A stretch of 64,000 nt of DNA from Lantana camara (GCA_037501455.1 CM074857.1:111137501-111201500); one strand, 5' to 3'; counted from the stretch's first letter, positions 1 through 10,340 are shown. Notes: a model not told the origin generated them from the sequence alone. Numbers and translations: made by a program.

Positions 1-1
1 A

Positions 2-802
2 AAAGAGGCCCAAATACAACCCTCAAAAGAAAAATTTGACAAACTTCTGAAATCCATTTTTGAATACAACCCAGAGACAGACAAAAATAACTTTTTTTGG
101 TATCCAGTAAACAGAAATGGCCCAAAAGTCGTTATATTTGAACAAGCAGACCCAGACTTGATATACCAATTCTTCATACATGGATTTCTTGACACCTTAT
201 ACTTCAAAAACCCAAACTATTTTCGAAAATTCAGCCCAAAACTAATGTCGACACTTCAGGACTATGCTAGACGAGTTTCAAAAGGAAACATGGATAAAGA
301 AATAGTCTTCAAATCTACACTTTCATACCCTATCTTCAACGAAGAAGGAGTATCAGTATACTCTCATGGAATTATCAAACTGATAGTTTCAAATGGAGAA
401 TACCCCTGCATTGATACAATGAAGACACTTGATGACATAAATGAGATAGTTGCAAAACAACTAAATCAAATATTTTATGCATCACAAGAGATAAACAAGG
501 ACAGTAATGTCAAGATAAACTATAAATCCAATTATCATCTGATATATGGATCTTCGAGATACACAATTCCACCGTTACAGCTAAAAACGTTGGAAAACTT
601 TGAGAAAACGTTTATCAAAATTGAAGAACACAGCCTGAAGACACTGCCTAAGGAAATCAAGCTCATTTTGTGTGAGTACAGCGAAATAATTGACGAACAC
701 AGCTGTGCAATGTGCCAAGACAAACCTGAAGATAGAGCTGAAGAAACGGGGTCCCATAATTCAAACGAGTCAATAAAGGAAGACACTGTTACTGAAGAAT
801 AA
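2..802 (+). CDS. Caulimovirid transactivator/viroplasmin-like protein, 3' part (5' end outside window)
   Basis: The reading frame is open from base 2 to the TAA at 800-802 (266 codons visible), so the true start lies to the left of the window; the first in-frame TTG at 158 is not a start. Its place, directly before the promoter-bearing intergenic region and upstream of the movement gene, is that of ORF VI in caulimovirids, whose product builds viroplasms and permits reinitiation on polycistronic RNA. Visible traits are a hydrophobic FFIHGF patch, a basic middle, a Cys-rich stretch ICEYSE...HSCAMC-like near the C-terminus (around 661-720) and an acidic tail rich in E/D/S. Assignment rests mainly on position and general character; I cannot align it here. 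Confidence 0.6.
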   Translation, partial: KEAQIQPSKEKFDKLLKSIFEYNPETDKNNFFWYPVNRNGPKVVIFEQADPDLIYQFFIHGFLDTLYFKNPNYFRKFSPKLMSTLQDYARRVSKGNMDKEIVFKSTLSYPIFNEEGVSVYSHGIIKLIVSNGEYPCIDTMKTLDDINEIVAKQLNQIFYASQEINKDSNVKINYKSNYHLIYGSSRYTIPPLQLKTLENFEKTFIKIEEHSLKTLPKEIKLILCEYSEIIDEHSCAMCQDKPEDRAEETGSHNSNESIKEDTVTEE

Positions 803-809
803 TGTAAAC

Positions 810-859
810 TGACGCATGCAATGACGTCAAACACTCAAGGAAATACGTAAGCAATGACG
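810..859 (+). promoter_or_regulatory. as-1-like TGACG cluster
   Basis: TGACG at 810-814 and at 822-826 are exactly 12 bp apart start to start, the same spacing as the two TGACG boxes of the CaMV 35S as-1 element bound by TGA-type bZIP factors. The second sits inside a TGACGTCA palindrome. A third copy lies at 855-859. The cluster is about 150-195 bp upstream of the TATA box, further than in 35S. Confidence 0.6.
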
Positions 860-1006
860 AATACACCTCAATAATGCAGACTTTATGTCTCTGTCTGCTT
901 TTAGGTGCAGTTGTTGAGCACCATTATTATCTTTTACTTTAAGTCTTTTTCTACTTTTTTGACTTTTTGTAAATGAAAACGCATCTGTAATAGTGAGTTG
1001 AGCGCC

Positions 1007-1013
1007 TATATAA
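1007..1013 (+). promoter_or_regulatory. TATA box of the pararetroviral promoter
   Basis: TATATAA in the context GCGCCTATATAATGG, closely like the caulimovirid pregenomic RNA promoters, 320 bp before the movement-protein ATG. Confidence 0.6.
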
Positions 1014-1332
1014 TGGCCTCAATGTAGTATGTAATACTCAGACTTTAATAGAAGGAAAAAGATCATGTGTTGATCAAAAAACTCTCTGAGTTTTAAGCCT
1101 TTGAGCTTTTCTTTTCTGTTGGCCTCACGCCTGAATAGCAGAACCATACACAAAAAACAACCATACACAACCAAACAATTCTCATACCAAAAACAAACAT
1201 ATACTTTGAAGAAAGATGAACAGGTAACATGGAGTGCATGAAGACAGTAGATATAAATACACAAACAGGTAAACAATACAAACTTTATTATGAAATTGTT
1301 ATTAATATTTTTGTATACTAGAAATTATATAC

Positions 1333-2298
1333 ATGGAGACGAGTTTAATAGATCAGATTGAAAATTTTGAAACAACTGATGAATACGGATACTTTTCTCA
1401 AGATATTGTTATAGACAACAAAAAATTAAACAAAGTTAGAAGAAAAGAGTTAAACTTAATTGATGGACAAGATATGAAAACAGATTTAAAAACAAAACTG
1501 AGTAGAAAAAACATTATACTATATGGAAAATTTGCATGTGAAACACCTATTGAAATTTCTACAACAAAAGGAACACAGGCTATTTCATTGATAAACAAAG
1601 CTGATATAATTCAGAAAATTAAAAAAGCTAAATATACACCTAGTGAAATAGGATATATACATATTTCTACAATACATATACTAATTAAGAGTACATTTGC
1701 TGAAGGAATAAACTCACCTATAAAACTAGCTATATGTGATGACAAAATTATGAACATAAAAGATAAAATACTTGGAACAATTGAAGGAAACCTTGCTTAT
1801 ACTAAACTACTTTTTAATGTAGCTTTACACTATGCTATACCACTTGTAACAGAAAAACTGGATAAATCTTTAAACATTGCATATAAATTTGAAAGACAAG
1901 ATTTAATGGAAACAAACGACTATCCATTTTCAATAACATACACCATTGGATATGCTTTAACAAACAGTCATCATAGTATACAATTTAAAAACACAGATAA
2001 AATATATATGAAAGATATATTTCGAGAAGTTTCTCGTATAAAATATATACCAAAGACACCTATTATACAATATGTTAATACTAATGTTTTTCAAAATAGA
2101 ACACCTAAACTTTTAAAAAGTAAAAGCACATGTTATACATATCTACCACCAAATCAAAGAACTAATGAAACTGGTACACGGGCCTCTATTAAAAACTTTA
2201 AAGAAGAGGGATCTTCTAATGAAATAACTGAAAACGAATTCACACAGTTAGCCGATCAAATGGCTAAATTAACCTCAACTATCAAGGAAACACTCTGA
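1333..2298 (+). CDS. Caulimovirid cell-to-cell movement protein (30K superfamily)
   Basis: Intact 321-codon ORF from ATG 1333 to TGA 2296-2298. Movement proteins of this family line plasmodesmata with tubules and let virus pass between cells. The sequence shows the family's core at about residues 107-140: a GYIHIST beta strand, a KSTFAEGI turn, then SPIKLAICDDKI, which contains the conserved Asp (about D136) typical of 30K proteins. Length matches the roughly 320 residues usual for caulimovirids. The C-terminal third (from about residue 245) is polar and lower in complexity, as expected for the virion-interacting tail. It is preceded by a promoter-like region and followed within 10 nt by the primer-binding site. 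It has no internal stop although it is integrated. Function is inferred from motif, size and position. Confidence 0.8.
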   Translation: METSLIDQIENFETTDEYGYFSQDIVIDNKKLNKVRRKELNLIDGQDMKTDLKTKLSRKNIILYGKFACETPIEISTTKGTQAISLINKADIIQKIKKAKYTPSEIGYIHISTIHILIKSTFAEGINSPIKLAICDDKIMNIKDKILGTIEGNLAYTKLLFNVALHYAIPLVTEKLDKSLNIAYKFERQDLMETNDYPFSITYTIGYALTNSHHSIQFKNTDKIYMKDIFREVSRIKYIPKTPIIQYVNTNVFQNRTPKLLKSKSTCYTYLPPNQRTNETGTRASIKNFKEEGSSNEITENEFTQLADQMAKLTSTIKETL

Positions 2299-2306
2299 TT
2301 ACTTTC

Positions 2307-2318
2307 TGGTATCAGAGC
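2307..2318 (+). other. tRNA-iMet primer-binding site of the caulimovirid
   Basis: TGGTATCAGAGC, a perfect complement to the 3' end of plant initiator methionine tRNA, which primes minus-strand synthesis in caulimovirids. It lies 9 bp after the movement-protein stop codon, in a short spacer before the next ORF. Confidence 0.85.
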
Positions 2319-2365
2319 CCGTATATGATTTAAAACATTAATACTAAAAATCACATATTTACAAT

Positions 2366-2557
2366 ATGTATGAATATAATAGACAAAAATTTTATAAAGA
2401 CAATATAAAATCAATAAACGAAAGTTATGCTAAAGAAGTAAAACTTTACTTGAAAGCTAAAAACGAAGGTCGTAAAACAGACAAGACACAACATTTGAAA
2501 AATATTATTAGTTTAGAAAAATTAAAACAAATAGTTACACAATTAACTATAACATAA
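2366..2557 (+). CDS. Small caulimovirid ORF downstream of the primer site
   Basis: 63 codons, Lys/Asn/Tyr-rich and probably helical. It begins 47 bp after the primer site. Its TAA (2555-2557) overlaps the next start codon as TAATG, a coupling that suits transactivator-dependent reinitiation. No family motif is recognised; position suggests a small accessory ORF comparable with the ORF Ib/II region of soymovirus-like genomes. It could also be a shortened remnant. Confidence 0.45.
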   Translation: MYEYNRQKFYKDNIKSINESYAKEVKLYLKAKNEGRKTDKTQHLKNIISLEKLKQIVTQLTIT

Positions 2558-2778
2558 TGGAAAGATTTAATTACAAATCAAGAATAACACGTGATATACA
2601 AGAATTAGAAGAACAAGTTATTATAAACGAATATCTTGTTAAAATGGCATACCATAACTTAAAACACAATAAAGATATATCATTAAGAACTCAAGAAATA
2701 ATGATAAATATGGCAAACGATGATTTAAAAAATACCAAAAGAAAAAGAGATACAACATATCAAATGTCACACGCTTAA
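2557..2778 (+). CDS. Small coupled caulimovirid ORF (predicted helical)
   Basis: 73 codons starting inside the upstream stop (TAATG at 2555-2559) and ending 2 nt before the next ATG. The composition (E, K, L, N, regular hydrophobics such as IQELEEQVIINEYL) suggests an alpha-helix or coiled coil. Caulimovirid ORFs II/III encode coiled-coil virion-associated or vector-helper proteins, but this one is far shorter and I cannot assign it. Confidence 0.45.
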   Translation: MERFNYKSRITRDIQELEEQVIINEYLVKMAYHNLKHNKDISLRTQEIMINMANDDLKNTKRKRDTTYQMSHA

Positions 2779-2780
2779 TC

Positions 2781-3065
2781 ATGAGTTATAAACCAAAAAT
2801 AGAAATAGACACTATAACAGAAGAAAAACAACAAGTAAAAGAAATTATGAAGGCTAAAAATATTAAACAAATGGGAAAAAATTTGGAAATATCCTTACAA
2901 AAAGAGGAAATATATAAGAAAAATTATGAAAAAACAATAAATAAAAATATATTAAATAGAGATACAATTATACAAGGTATAAAAGAAAAGGGAAAGATAA
3001 TAAATAATATAAACAATAAATTTATAGAAAAATTACATGAAAGAGAAGTTAATGGACCAAATTGA
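2781..3065 (+). CDS. Lys/Glu-rich coiled-coil-like caulimovirid ORF
   Basis: 94 codons, 2 nt after the previous stop, extremely rich in K, E, I and N, with likely coiled-coil character. It could be a virion-associated-protein-type ORF or its N-terminal part. The next ATG (3052) lies inside it, continuing the chain of coupled ORFs. Confidence 0.45.
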   Translation: MSYKPKIEIDTITEEKQQVKEIMKAKNIKQMGKNLEISLQKEEIYKKNYEKTINKNILNRDTIIQGIKEKGKIINNINNKFIEKLHEREVNGPN

Positions 3066-3111
3066 AAACAATCATAAAACTTGGGTCTTAAATGAAAAAT
3101 ATACAAAATAG
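3052..3111 (+). pseudogene. Short overlapping ORF at the right end of the caulimovirid
   Basis: ATG at 3052 overlaps the end of the preceding ORF by 14 nt in another frame and runs 19 codons to TAG 3109-3111. Position suggests it is the start of the next viral gene, cut by a stop and then by the end of the viral segment. No capsid or polymerase sequence follows. Confidence 0.3.
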
Positions 3112-3130
3112 TAAAAATCTGAGAAAAAGA

Positions 3131-3589
3131 CAAAAACTACTATTCAATGATGCATTTGGTATTAGCGGAACACACTAAAATTGAAATACTTTTTCAACTA
3201 ACACTAGACTTGTACTACACACAAAAATACACACCAAAATTACAAAATGCCCTTTGTATTGACTTTGTAAGTAGGCCTATTTATCCCTACTACAAATGAA
3301 TGGAGTGTACCTAGTTGAGCACGGATGTTTTTCTAAAGTAAAATACTATTCGATTTAAAAAAATATGAAAAATTAATAAACCATCCCTAATATACCACGA
3401 AATTTTTTCTAAACAGCAAATTTAATTTTTACACTTTTTAAAAATTAATTATCTATCAAACATTTCATGCCCCCAAAACGCACAAAAATACCAAAATGCT
3501 CTTGATAAAATATAAAAAATTGCACCCATATCCCCTTCTTTTTCTTCCCCATTTTTTCTCTTCTTCTTCCCTATTTTTCTATTAAGAAA
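3131..3589. other. AT-rich non-coding DNA
   Basis: No ORF, repeat end or structured signal that I can support. It is T/A-rich with poly-T and poly-C/T runs before a change to GC-rich sequence at about 3590. Confidence 0.5.
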
Positions 3590-4110
3590 ATGCAGACTTC
3601 CGGTGACCTCCCCAGCGCCGTCTCCGGCCACTTTCCAGAGATGGGAGTTTAGTGTTTTGACTCATTTCGACGACGCGACTTCATTGGTGGCAACCCCGTG
3701 TCATGAAAATGGCCGGAGAAGGAGCTGCAAAGTCGGTCGGCGGAGGCCTGAAAATTGCACAAATGGGTCTCTCTGTCGCCGGCTTTCCAGCGATATTTTT
3801 TTATGACCAAGGTATGGATCTTGAAGATTTCGACACGGGCAATCTATTGCAGGTTACGGATTCAATTTTTGTTAAGCGGTTTGGGAGTTATCAACATTTT
3901 TTTTTTAGATCTAAAACTCTTAGATCTGGAATTGTGGACAAACGACTTCGAATTTTGAGAAACTAATCCAAGATATGAAACGAGGAAAGGAGTACGTCTA
4001 GGGTGAATTTTTCAGGAATTTTCTGACCACCTCCGGTGGCGGTGACGGTGGCGGTCCGACGAGCTGAAGGAGGAAAAAGATGATGAGGAAGAAGGGGTGT
4101 GGAGGAAGTA
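3590..4110 (+). repeat. GC-richer repeat segment, diverged copy of part of element C's LTR
   Basis: Compare 3795-4075 with 21830-22100. Both run from a T-rich tract through a GGTA-type sequence, 'ttacggattcaattttt.gtt...cggtttggga', 'ttgaagatttt'-like text, 'gaggagtac..c..g.gtgaatttttngg', and then a CGG-rich stretch. It is therefore probably a remnant of a family A-type LTR rather than a gene. Short ORFs (87 aa and less) have no recognisable domain. Confidence 0.5.
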
Positions 4111-4399
4111 AAATGGTGTGGAAAAGTAAAAAAAAAAAAAAAAAGGACAAAATAGACTTTTTAGGAGATTAGAAGGTTTAGGAAAAATGTATTATGTATT
4201 TGGGATGTAAAATGTATAAAATTTGAATTAGGGGGTTTAGGATAAATAATAGAGATAATTGGTCCCAAATATTTAGTGTCCCTTTAAAATATGTGGATTT
4301 ATAAAAATATAAATCATAAAACATAATAATTTTTTTAAATTGAATGGTTTGGATTGGGCGAGTATCGTTATATACCGGACGGATTGACTATTTAACGTG

Positions 4400-4429
<30 letters not shown>
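4111..4429. repeat. AT-rich stretch ending in a TA microsatellite
   Basis: Contains poly-A at about 4129-4144 and an (AT)n run at about 4399-4432 that directly borders the solo LTR at 4430. Confidence 0.7.
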
Positions 4430-4432
<3 letters not shown>

Positions 4433-7400
4433 AGCACCCCGCATGGTGGGTCACCACATCCCCCGCACCAAAACCCAATCCATATACGAAATGGGAAATT
4501 CGTACATGAACCAAGTAGTGGCGAACGGGAGACAGACAAACACACCTAAGCTAGGCGGGACGTAAACCCTGACTTTAAAATCAAATCAACGAAAGCTAGT
4601 GCACATGTGGAAGCAAAGCATACATTTATGATAATCCATACAAGAACAGTGATAGGTTCAATCTATCCCTCAAAGACTGTCCCGAAATTTAAATCAAAAT
4701 ATAAATAATGCGTATACATATTCATTCGTACAAACTTATCCGAATTACAAAATGTGTATGCAAAAGACTCGAACTTAAACAAGACTCCACAACACGACAG
4801 ACTCCAAGGACTCGACTCATGCCGCCTGGATCGAACTCTGAAGCCAAACCTATAACTAAAACATTGGGGAGGGAGAGGGTCAGTCACACTGACTGAGTGA
4901 GGGGCTATCCACACACACCTATATATGTATAAGAGCACAACAAGTTCAAATCATAATATTCATGAACCCGGGGATAGTTTTTGCACACCAAAATATTTGT
5001 CCATGATACATACATATAGGGATTACTTAGCAGAAAGAAACAAAACGTAACTTAGCTTAAGAAAACCATATCGTACATTACATATCAAAACCTATCGTTT
5101 CGTAACTTATCTTATCATTTCAAAACATAGCCATATTTTATCTTATTAATATGTCGATCCCCGTTTTATGAACCTTACCATATCATACATACGTATAACT
5201 CGGTGGTACGAGTATCATTCTCCATCATTTACTCCTCATTACATAACATTTATATCAAAACAAAACAAAACATAATGTACATTCATATCATACCTCCTAC
5301 ACAACCAACTTAAGTATGCACATGGGGTAGCGGGCCCACATCGTATAACTCTTATATATACGGGGTAGCGGGCCCATATCGTATAACTCTTATGTACACA
5401 GGGTAGTGAGCCCACATCGTACTTTTCCCGGAATTCACCGGAGGCATAAAGCACCACGCCTCCTTAACCTCCAAGAGTCGCGCGTGAATACTTCATATGG
5501 AGATGGCACATTGTCTTAACTCGATGGCCCGACACCGTCCTGGGCGTCCTTACCCACGTCTCCAAGGCCCAACATTAACCATTCATTACATGCCTTACCA
5601 GAATATTCATATCTTAACCCGCTACATATCATAACATATCATATTAAGCATAACATACGTTACCTTGCAACAACTATGCTTCATATACCTCTCCGTGTCA
5701 AATCCTTAACATTTTCCTTAGCACGTAGCTCCCGGCTCATACGAGGCACACGGTTTGAAGAATAGTTTAATGTTGCATAATATAACATATCATATAAAAC
5801 CATAACAAGCGTACATAGGCTTGTACATAGCGTATCATACTTGTAAACGCATAACAAGGTCATAAAAATACATATCTCGCACGTATTTACTTATACATAG
5901 GGCTATAAACCACATGCATTGAAAACGAGCACATTGCATTATTGTATAACTATATCCTAACTTCACCTTATATCGACGAAGCGGAGAATAAGATAATTAA
6001 TCTACCCCGGAATCAATTCGGCTAGTGAAACACCACCCCGGGTGCACCTGGACGAACTGAAGACAAAACAGGGGACTTAGACTCAAGAATGAACCACATA
6101 GACGAACGGCGTATGTTTATGCACTTAAGAGATGCAATCACGTAAGCATAGTTTATATTCATATCAATTTCATACAAAATAAGACATCACATAGCTTAGC
6201 ATATTCATAGAACATGTTAAGAAACGTTCATGTGCACAATTAATGCATATCACCACGTATAGATACATAACAAGGTGCATATGTGCTTCATGCGAACAAT
6301 TCACATCACTTAAGCAACATAAATTGTATATAAGAACAAATACATACAGATAAACATGATATAACATGTTAGAAACAAGTTCGAAGGTGGAAAGTACAAG
6401 AAAAGCAGAAGAAAAACAGGAAAAGTGGTTCCGAGCGAAAATAGGCAAAAGTTGAAAATTTTTTGAAACGCACAAGTTGTAGGAAAATGTTCATATCTAG
6501 AGTTTTAGAAGTGGGAATTGAGTTTTGTTTCTTAGATATGAAACTAGACAAATATACTTTCCAATGGTATATGGCTCGAAGTGTCATTCAAAGGGATCCA
6601 AAAATGACGTATGTTTAAAGTTGAACAAAAGCAGAATTTTGGCGAAGTGGTGACACAAACTTAAAATGGTTATATCTCACAAACCAGAACAGATTTTAAC
6701 GTGCTTCTAAGAATACTCTACGCTTAAAGAGGTTTCTACAGTTAAAATTTCAGGCTAAACGGAGCACATGTGAAGTCTACACGGTCGTGTCTAGATTGGC
6801 CTGCGAAGCTGCACAACCGTGTTTTAGCCTTTTTAAGTGTTGAGTATTCTCCAATTAGATATGAGTTTGGACACGACCGTGTTGGAAATGAAAAAAAATA
6901 GCAAAGCAGCAGTATATCAACGTGGGTGGTTCCAAAACCACCCCAAACCTCATCCCAATCAATTTAAACCCCAAAATACATTAAAATGCATAAAAATACA
7001 CATATATTATCACATTATATCATCAAAAGAGCATGAAATCAAGCATGACTCATTCCACCATTTTTGTATCTCAAGCTCCAACAATGGAGTTTCATGCAAT
7101 ACACAACCAACAACAAGCATTCCTACAAATATGCAACAAGGAAGCTCAAATGAGCAACATATATCAACCTTAGACCAAATAATTCATGTATGGAGACATG
7201 GGAGCAAATTTTCATATATATACACTATTTATCTTGTTCACCAAGAGCATGGAATCAAGCAAGAAAAACAGGATTAAATCAGATGAAAACAAAGCACACG
7301 AAGAGAGGAGTTCACATCTTAACTTGGATCGTTGATCGGGCGAGAAACAGAGGTGGAACTTGAGCTCAAAGGTGTGGGGTGGACAACCCTTCTTCTCTTC

Positions 7401-7877
7401 CCTTTTCTTCTCTTGAAATGTGAAGATGGAAAATGAGGGAAAGAGAGAGTGGTTTGGTTCTTAAGACCAAGAAAACCAGTTCGGTTTGGTTCGAGAAGGG
7501 TTCGGTTCGAATTTAAATCAGTGGGAGGTCCAAATGGCTTCAGAAAAATATGAGACTTGTTCCGTTGGACCTGAATTGTCGAAACAAATCCAATGGCGAA
7601 GTTGGAATTCGAATACGAATCCCCGAGCTCAAGTTAGCTGGAGAACGACTCAAAAACCTTAATAACGATTAGGTCCCCTAACTTAATTCAAATGGACATT
7701 TGAGTCCGATCATATAATAATAAAATTCTAAGGTAAAAATAACTTGAAATAAAGATCAAGTTGACACGTAGGGCATACGACGTCACGTAATCCACACATT
7801 TGAAATAAAAATAATTAAATTGCATAATTAAACTCACTCTTGATGTCATACCTGAATTGCCGAAGAGACGGGGCATC

Positions 7878-7880
<3 letters not shown>
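4430..7880 (-). mobile_element. Family A solo LTR inserted in a TA microsatellite
   Basis: About 3.45 kb. The left edge (agcaccccgcatggtgggtc) and right edge (ccgaagagacggggcatcaca) match the two LTR ends of elements A and D, and the LTR-internal landmarks occur in order ('ctaggcgggacgtaaaccctga', the 'gaacccggggatagtttttg' block, 'caccaccccgggtgcacctg'). No primer site or polypurine tract is attached on either side, so it is a solo LTR. Both flanks are (AT)n, so the target duplication cannot be told from the microsatellite. The outer TG appears mutated to TA. Small ORFs inside, including a 146-aa one at 6837, have no domain and are not called. Confidence 0.75.
5324..5437. repeat. 38-bp tandem repeat (3 units) within the solo LTR
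   Basis: Units begin with (g)gggtag.g.gcccacatcgta at 5324, 5362 and 5400, giving a period of 38 bp. Related LTRs carry a different repeat here ('actcggtgggtacgagtatcat', for example 14565-14660). Confidence 0.7.
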
Positions 7881-7914
<34 letters not shown>

Positions 7915-8240
7915 TTTATACGCATAATTTTAACTCAATAACCAAAAGAAATATAAAAAAATGAGAATTTATATTAATTTATAATGTACTGCAATACTAA
8001 TGCATAATGATTTTAAAATAGATGAAAAAAAAAAAAAACATATATATATATATATATTATTAAATAAATAATATAATCTTATAAATATAAATTATGTAGT
8101 ATAATTTTATAATTTATTAAACAACTTGTATAATATTAGTTCAACACAAAAATATAAATTATTATATATGTATATTTATATAATACACATCACAATTGTA
8201 TTGTGTATCATGTATTTATATAATTATAATTATGAATAAA

Positions 8241-8285
<45 letters not shown>
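7881..8285. repeat. TA microsatellites and AT-rich DNA
   Basis: (AT)n runs at 7881-7911, 8040-8058 and 8246-8285 separated by very AT-rich sequence; no coding signal. Confidence 0.8.
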
Positions 8286-8286
<1 letters not shown>

Positions 8287-9461
8287 CGGTCGGGTTGCAA
8301 TTAGATGAATTTTAATTATTAGACTTAACACCTAATCTAAAAGTGGCGAATTGTAATGTTTTTCAACCATGGTTTCCTTTTTTAATTTCAACCAATGATT
8401 TTCAAATGGTTCGATTCGATTCAGACAAATTTGACGGGTTATGCGGATTTATATACACCCTTACAAATGATAACTATGAATAATCCCTAATTGACGAAAG
8501 TATTTAGGAATTACAAATATATTAGCCAGTTAATTTTGTAACTTCCAGAAACTCGGTACGTTTAAAAATTCTTCAAAATTTTCTTTTTTAAATAATATTA
8601 TAATTATTTCTATGCCTAGAACTACGCAGGGTGTGTATCGAAAAATGATTAAACTGAATAAAATTCAAGATCATATTAACGTACGTAAATAATAAACTAA
8701 ATGCCGAGGAAATAACAAATTACTAAAGATTAAGGTGGTGTCCAAATTTGACTGTGTACTGAATGGCAGACGTGGACTCCCAAATAACCCAAGAAATTTA
8801 TTTTTGTTGGGAAGACTTGGATCTCCTGGAAGCTGCTAGGATGAACAAACGTGAGCTTAAAGGCTAGAATTGGGGAATATGAGAGTTAAACCCCGTTTTG
8901 ACAATCCGATGCTTAAGTCAGTCACTTCGGTCAAGGAGGATCGATATGACTAAGTAGGTGGGAGTGTATTAATTGTGGAAATAGTAACGTACCTAAATCA
9001 TAAATGAGGTTGTATTTATAGTTGGGTGCTTGACGTGTGCAACTACATATAGTCAAAGTTGTGATCATTGCGGACATGGGAGGGATGTCGCAGGTCATTC
9101 ACAACATGGCTCCTCGTACTTGTCATGTCAGAGTAATGAGAGTAAACTACAAGGTATAGGCCAAAATTAATGCTCCTGTTGAGGGGGATGTCCTGTATTT
9201 AATGCACCTCATACGGTAAACTCTGGGTTGGAGTCACTGCTTACTTAAGGAGCATCTCGATCAATCCTTAGCTCGAGGAGAGTGGGACCAGGCAAGAGAG
9301 GGAGATAAAACATCCTAGACTATTGGTAAAGTGCTGGCTCGAGAGGAGGAGGACTCTGGGTTGAGACTGTTGATGTGGACAAGTCATCCAACAAGGTTCA
9401 TGACTAGCTAACAAGTGGAGACACGTGGTGCCACATTAGCGGCGTCACGTGGTGTCAAATC
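8286..9461. other. Unclassified repeat-like DNA, no gene seen
   Basis: Non-coding on both strands. The segment from about 8735 (GGAAGCTGCTAGGATG..., 'ccgatgcttaagtcagtcact', then 'ttgtatttatagttgggtg') has the flavour of a plant LTR or DNA-transposon interior with a TATA-like TTTATAG, but no ends are visible. Two CACGTGGTG repeats lie at about 9422-9455 just before the family B piece. Confidence 0.35.
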
Positions 9462-10045
9462 TATTAGGAATAGTGCCCTAAAAGCTGATCTTGTAATCCG
9501 CTTAGTGCTTTTCCTTTGTAAATCACAGACAATCTTTGAATAATAAACAAACCAATTTTGATCATAAGGCAACACTTCTTTATATGCTCTTGTTTGATTG
9601 TGTGTTCACTTTAACTGCGCATGTGAGAACTCCCCTAATCTAAGTCGATGAGTCCAAAAGACAGTGGGAGTATTGAATTGACTTGTTTGAGACTTGCTTG
9701 TGTGATCACGCCCTTAAGAAGGATCACCTTATTTTATAGAGTGTAAAGTGTATAGTCGATATGTGCATGATACATAAGGGTGCTCGCTTGATTTGAATGA
9801 GAACACTAAGGTGTCTCGTGTGAGAAGATTCCTAAATGGGAAAGGAAGTTTCTATATCTGGAAATAGAAACTTCCAGATTAGAAAACATCTCACAAGTCA
9901 TTGATGTGACGATTTAGTAGTTCTTAGACTTGAGATTCCGTCGATGCTTTGTGTGAGCTAACTTTGTAGTCTTAGAGATAAGTCTAAAAGGATATCGTTC
10001 GAGACACCTGAATTATGGATTATTTTGGGACTGCACAAGTGGCAC
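9462..10045 (+). mobile_element. Family B LTR, 5' part (truncated)
   Basis: Starts TATTAGGAATAGTGCCCTAAAAGC (expected TGTTAGG...), followed by the 'cacagacaatctttgaataataaac' and 'cctaaatgggaaaggaagtttc' landmarks, the same as the reverse complement of 30300-30874. It stops after 'ctgcacaagtggcac' at 10045, where family A LTR sequence takes over. Confidence 0.75.
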
Positions 10046-10340
10046 GGCGTCGTGGCCGCACCCAAAGTTGTCGCCCCCGCGACACAGCAACAGAGGCGAA
10101 ACTGGAAGGCCGCCGCGGCCCGACCAAAAACATCGCGCCCACGACACAACAACAGCAAAAATGAAGGGACGTCACTGCCATGACCAAAACTGTCGCGCCT
10201 CAACAGAAACACCACTGACATGGAGTCGTGGTCGTGATGAAAAATGTCGCACCCGCGAAACATCTTCAGAGAGCCTACTGCTAAGGCATCGCGGCCGCGA
10301 CGAAAAACATCGCCCGCGGCTAAGCTTCAGGTGCTGCAGA
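10046..10340. repeat. CpG-rich palindromic minisatellite in the element A 3' LTR
   Basis: About five degenerate units of the type catcGCGGCCGCgacgaaaaacatcgcgcccgcgac..caacaac, separated by 'agaagcgaaa' type spacers. Related arrays occur at 15640-15925 and 38405-38720. Confidence 0.65.

Larger units (their letters stand above)
803..1332 (+). promoter_or_regulatory. Pararetroviral intergenic promoter and RNA leader
   Basis: 530 bp with no supported gene between the transactivator-like ORF and the movement ORF. It holds three TGACG motifs (810-814, 822-826, 855-859) and a TATA box, TATATAA at 1007-1013, followed by about 300 nt of AT-rich leader before the ATG at 1333. This is the arrangement of the CaMV 35S promoter region: the pregenomic RNA would start roughly 25-35 bp after the TATA box. 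Small ORFs on the other strand here are not supported as genes. Confidence 0.65.
1..3130 (+). mobile_element. Endogenous caulimovirid (plant pararetrovirus) fragment
   Basis: Integrated piece of a Caulimoviridae genome. In order it shows a transactivator-like ORF end, an intergenic promoter region, a 30K-type movement protein ORF, a tRNA-iMet primer-binding site and several short coupled ORFs. The capsid, protease and reverse transcriptase genes are not in the window: the left side continues beyond base 1, and the right side stops near 3110-3170, where coding signal ends and AT-rich DNA begins. A primer site downstream of the movement gene, rather than upstream as in CaMV, recalls the soymovirus group, but that placement is from memory and needs a tree. 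ORF bodies look intact for their length, which suggests a fairly recent integration. The right junction is my estimate. Confidence 0.8.

Noticed and set aside
158..160. TTG at 158 as the start of the first ORF
   Set aside because: The frame is open upstream to base 2, and a TTG start is not expected; the gene simply begins outside the window.
2307..2318. tRNA gene fragment (also at 13716, 18535, 23281, 36220)
   Set aside because: Only the 12-base complement to the tRNA 3' end is present, at the correct place for a primer site; no cloverleaf can be built.
6837..7277. 146-codon ORF in the solo LTR
   Set aside because: Lies fully inside the LTR, has no domain, and the homologous stretch of the CTACC solo LTR (54260-54640) has no matching open frame.
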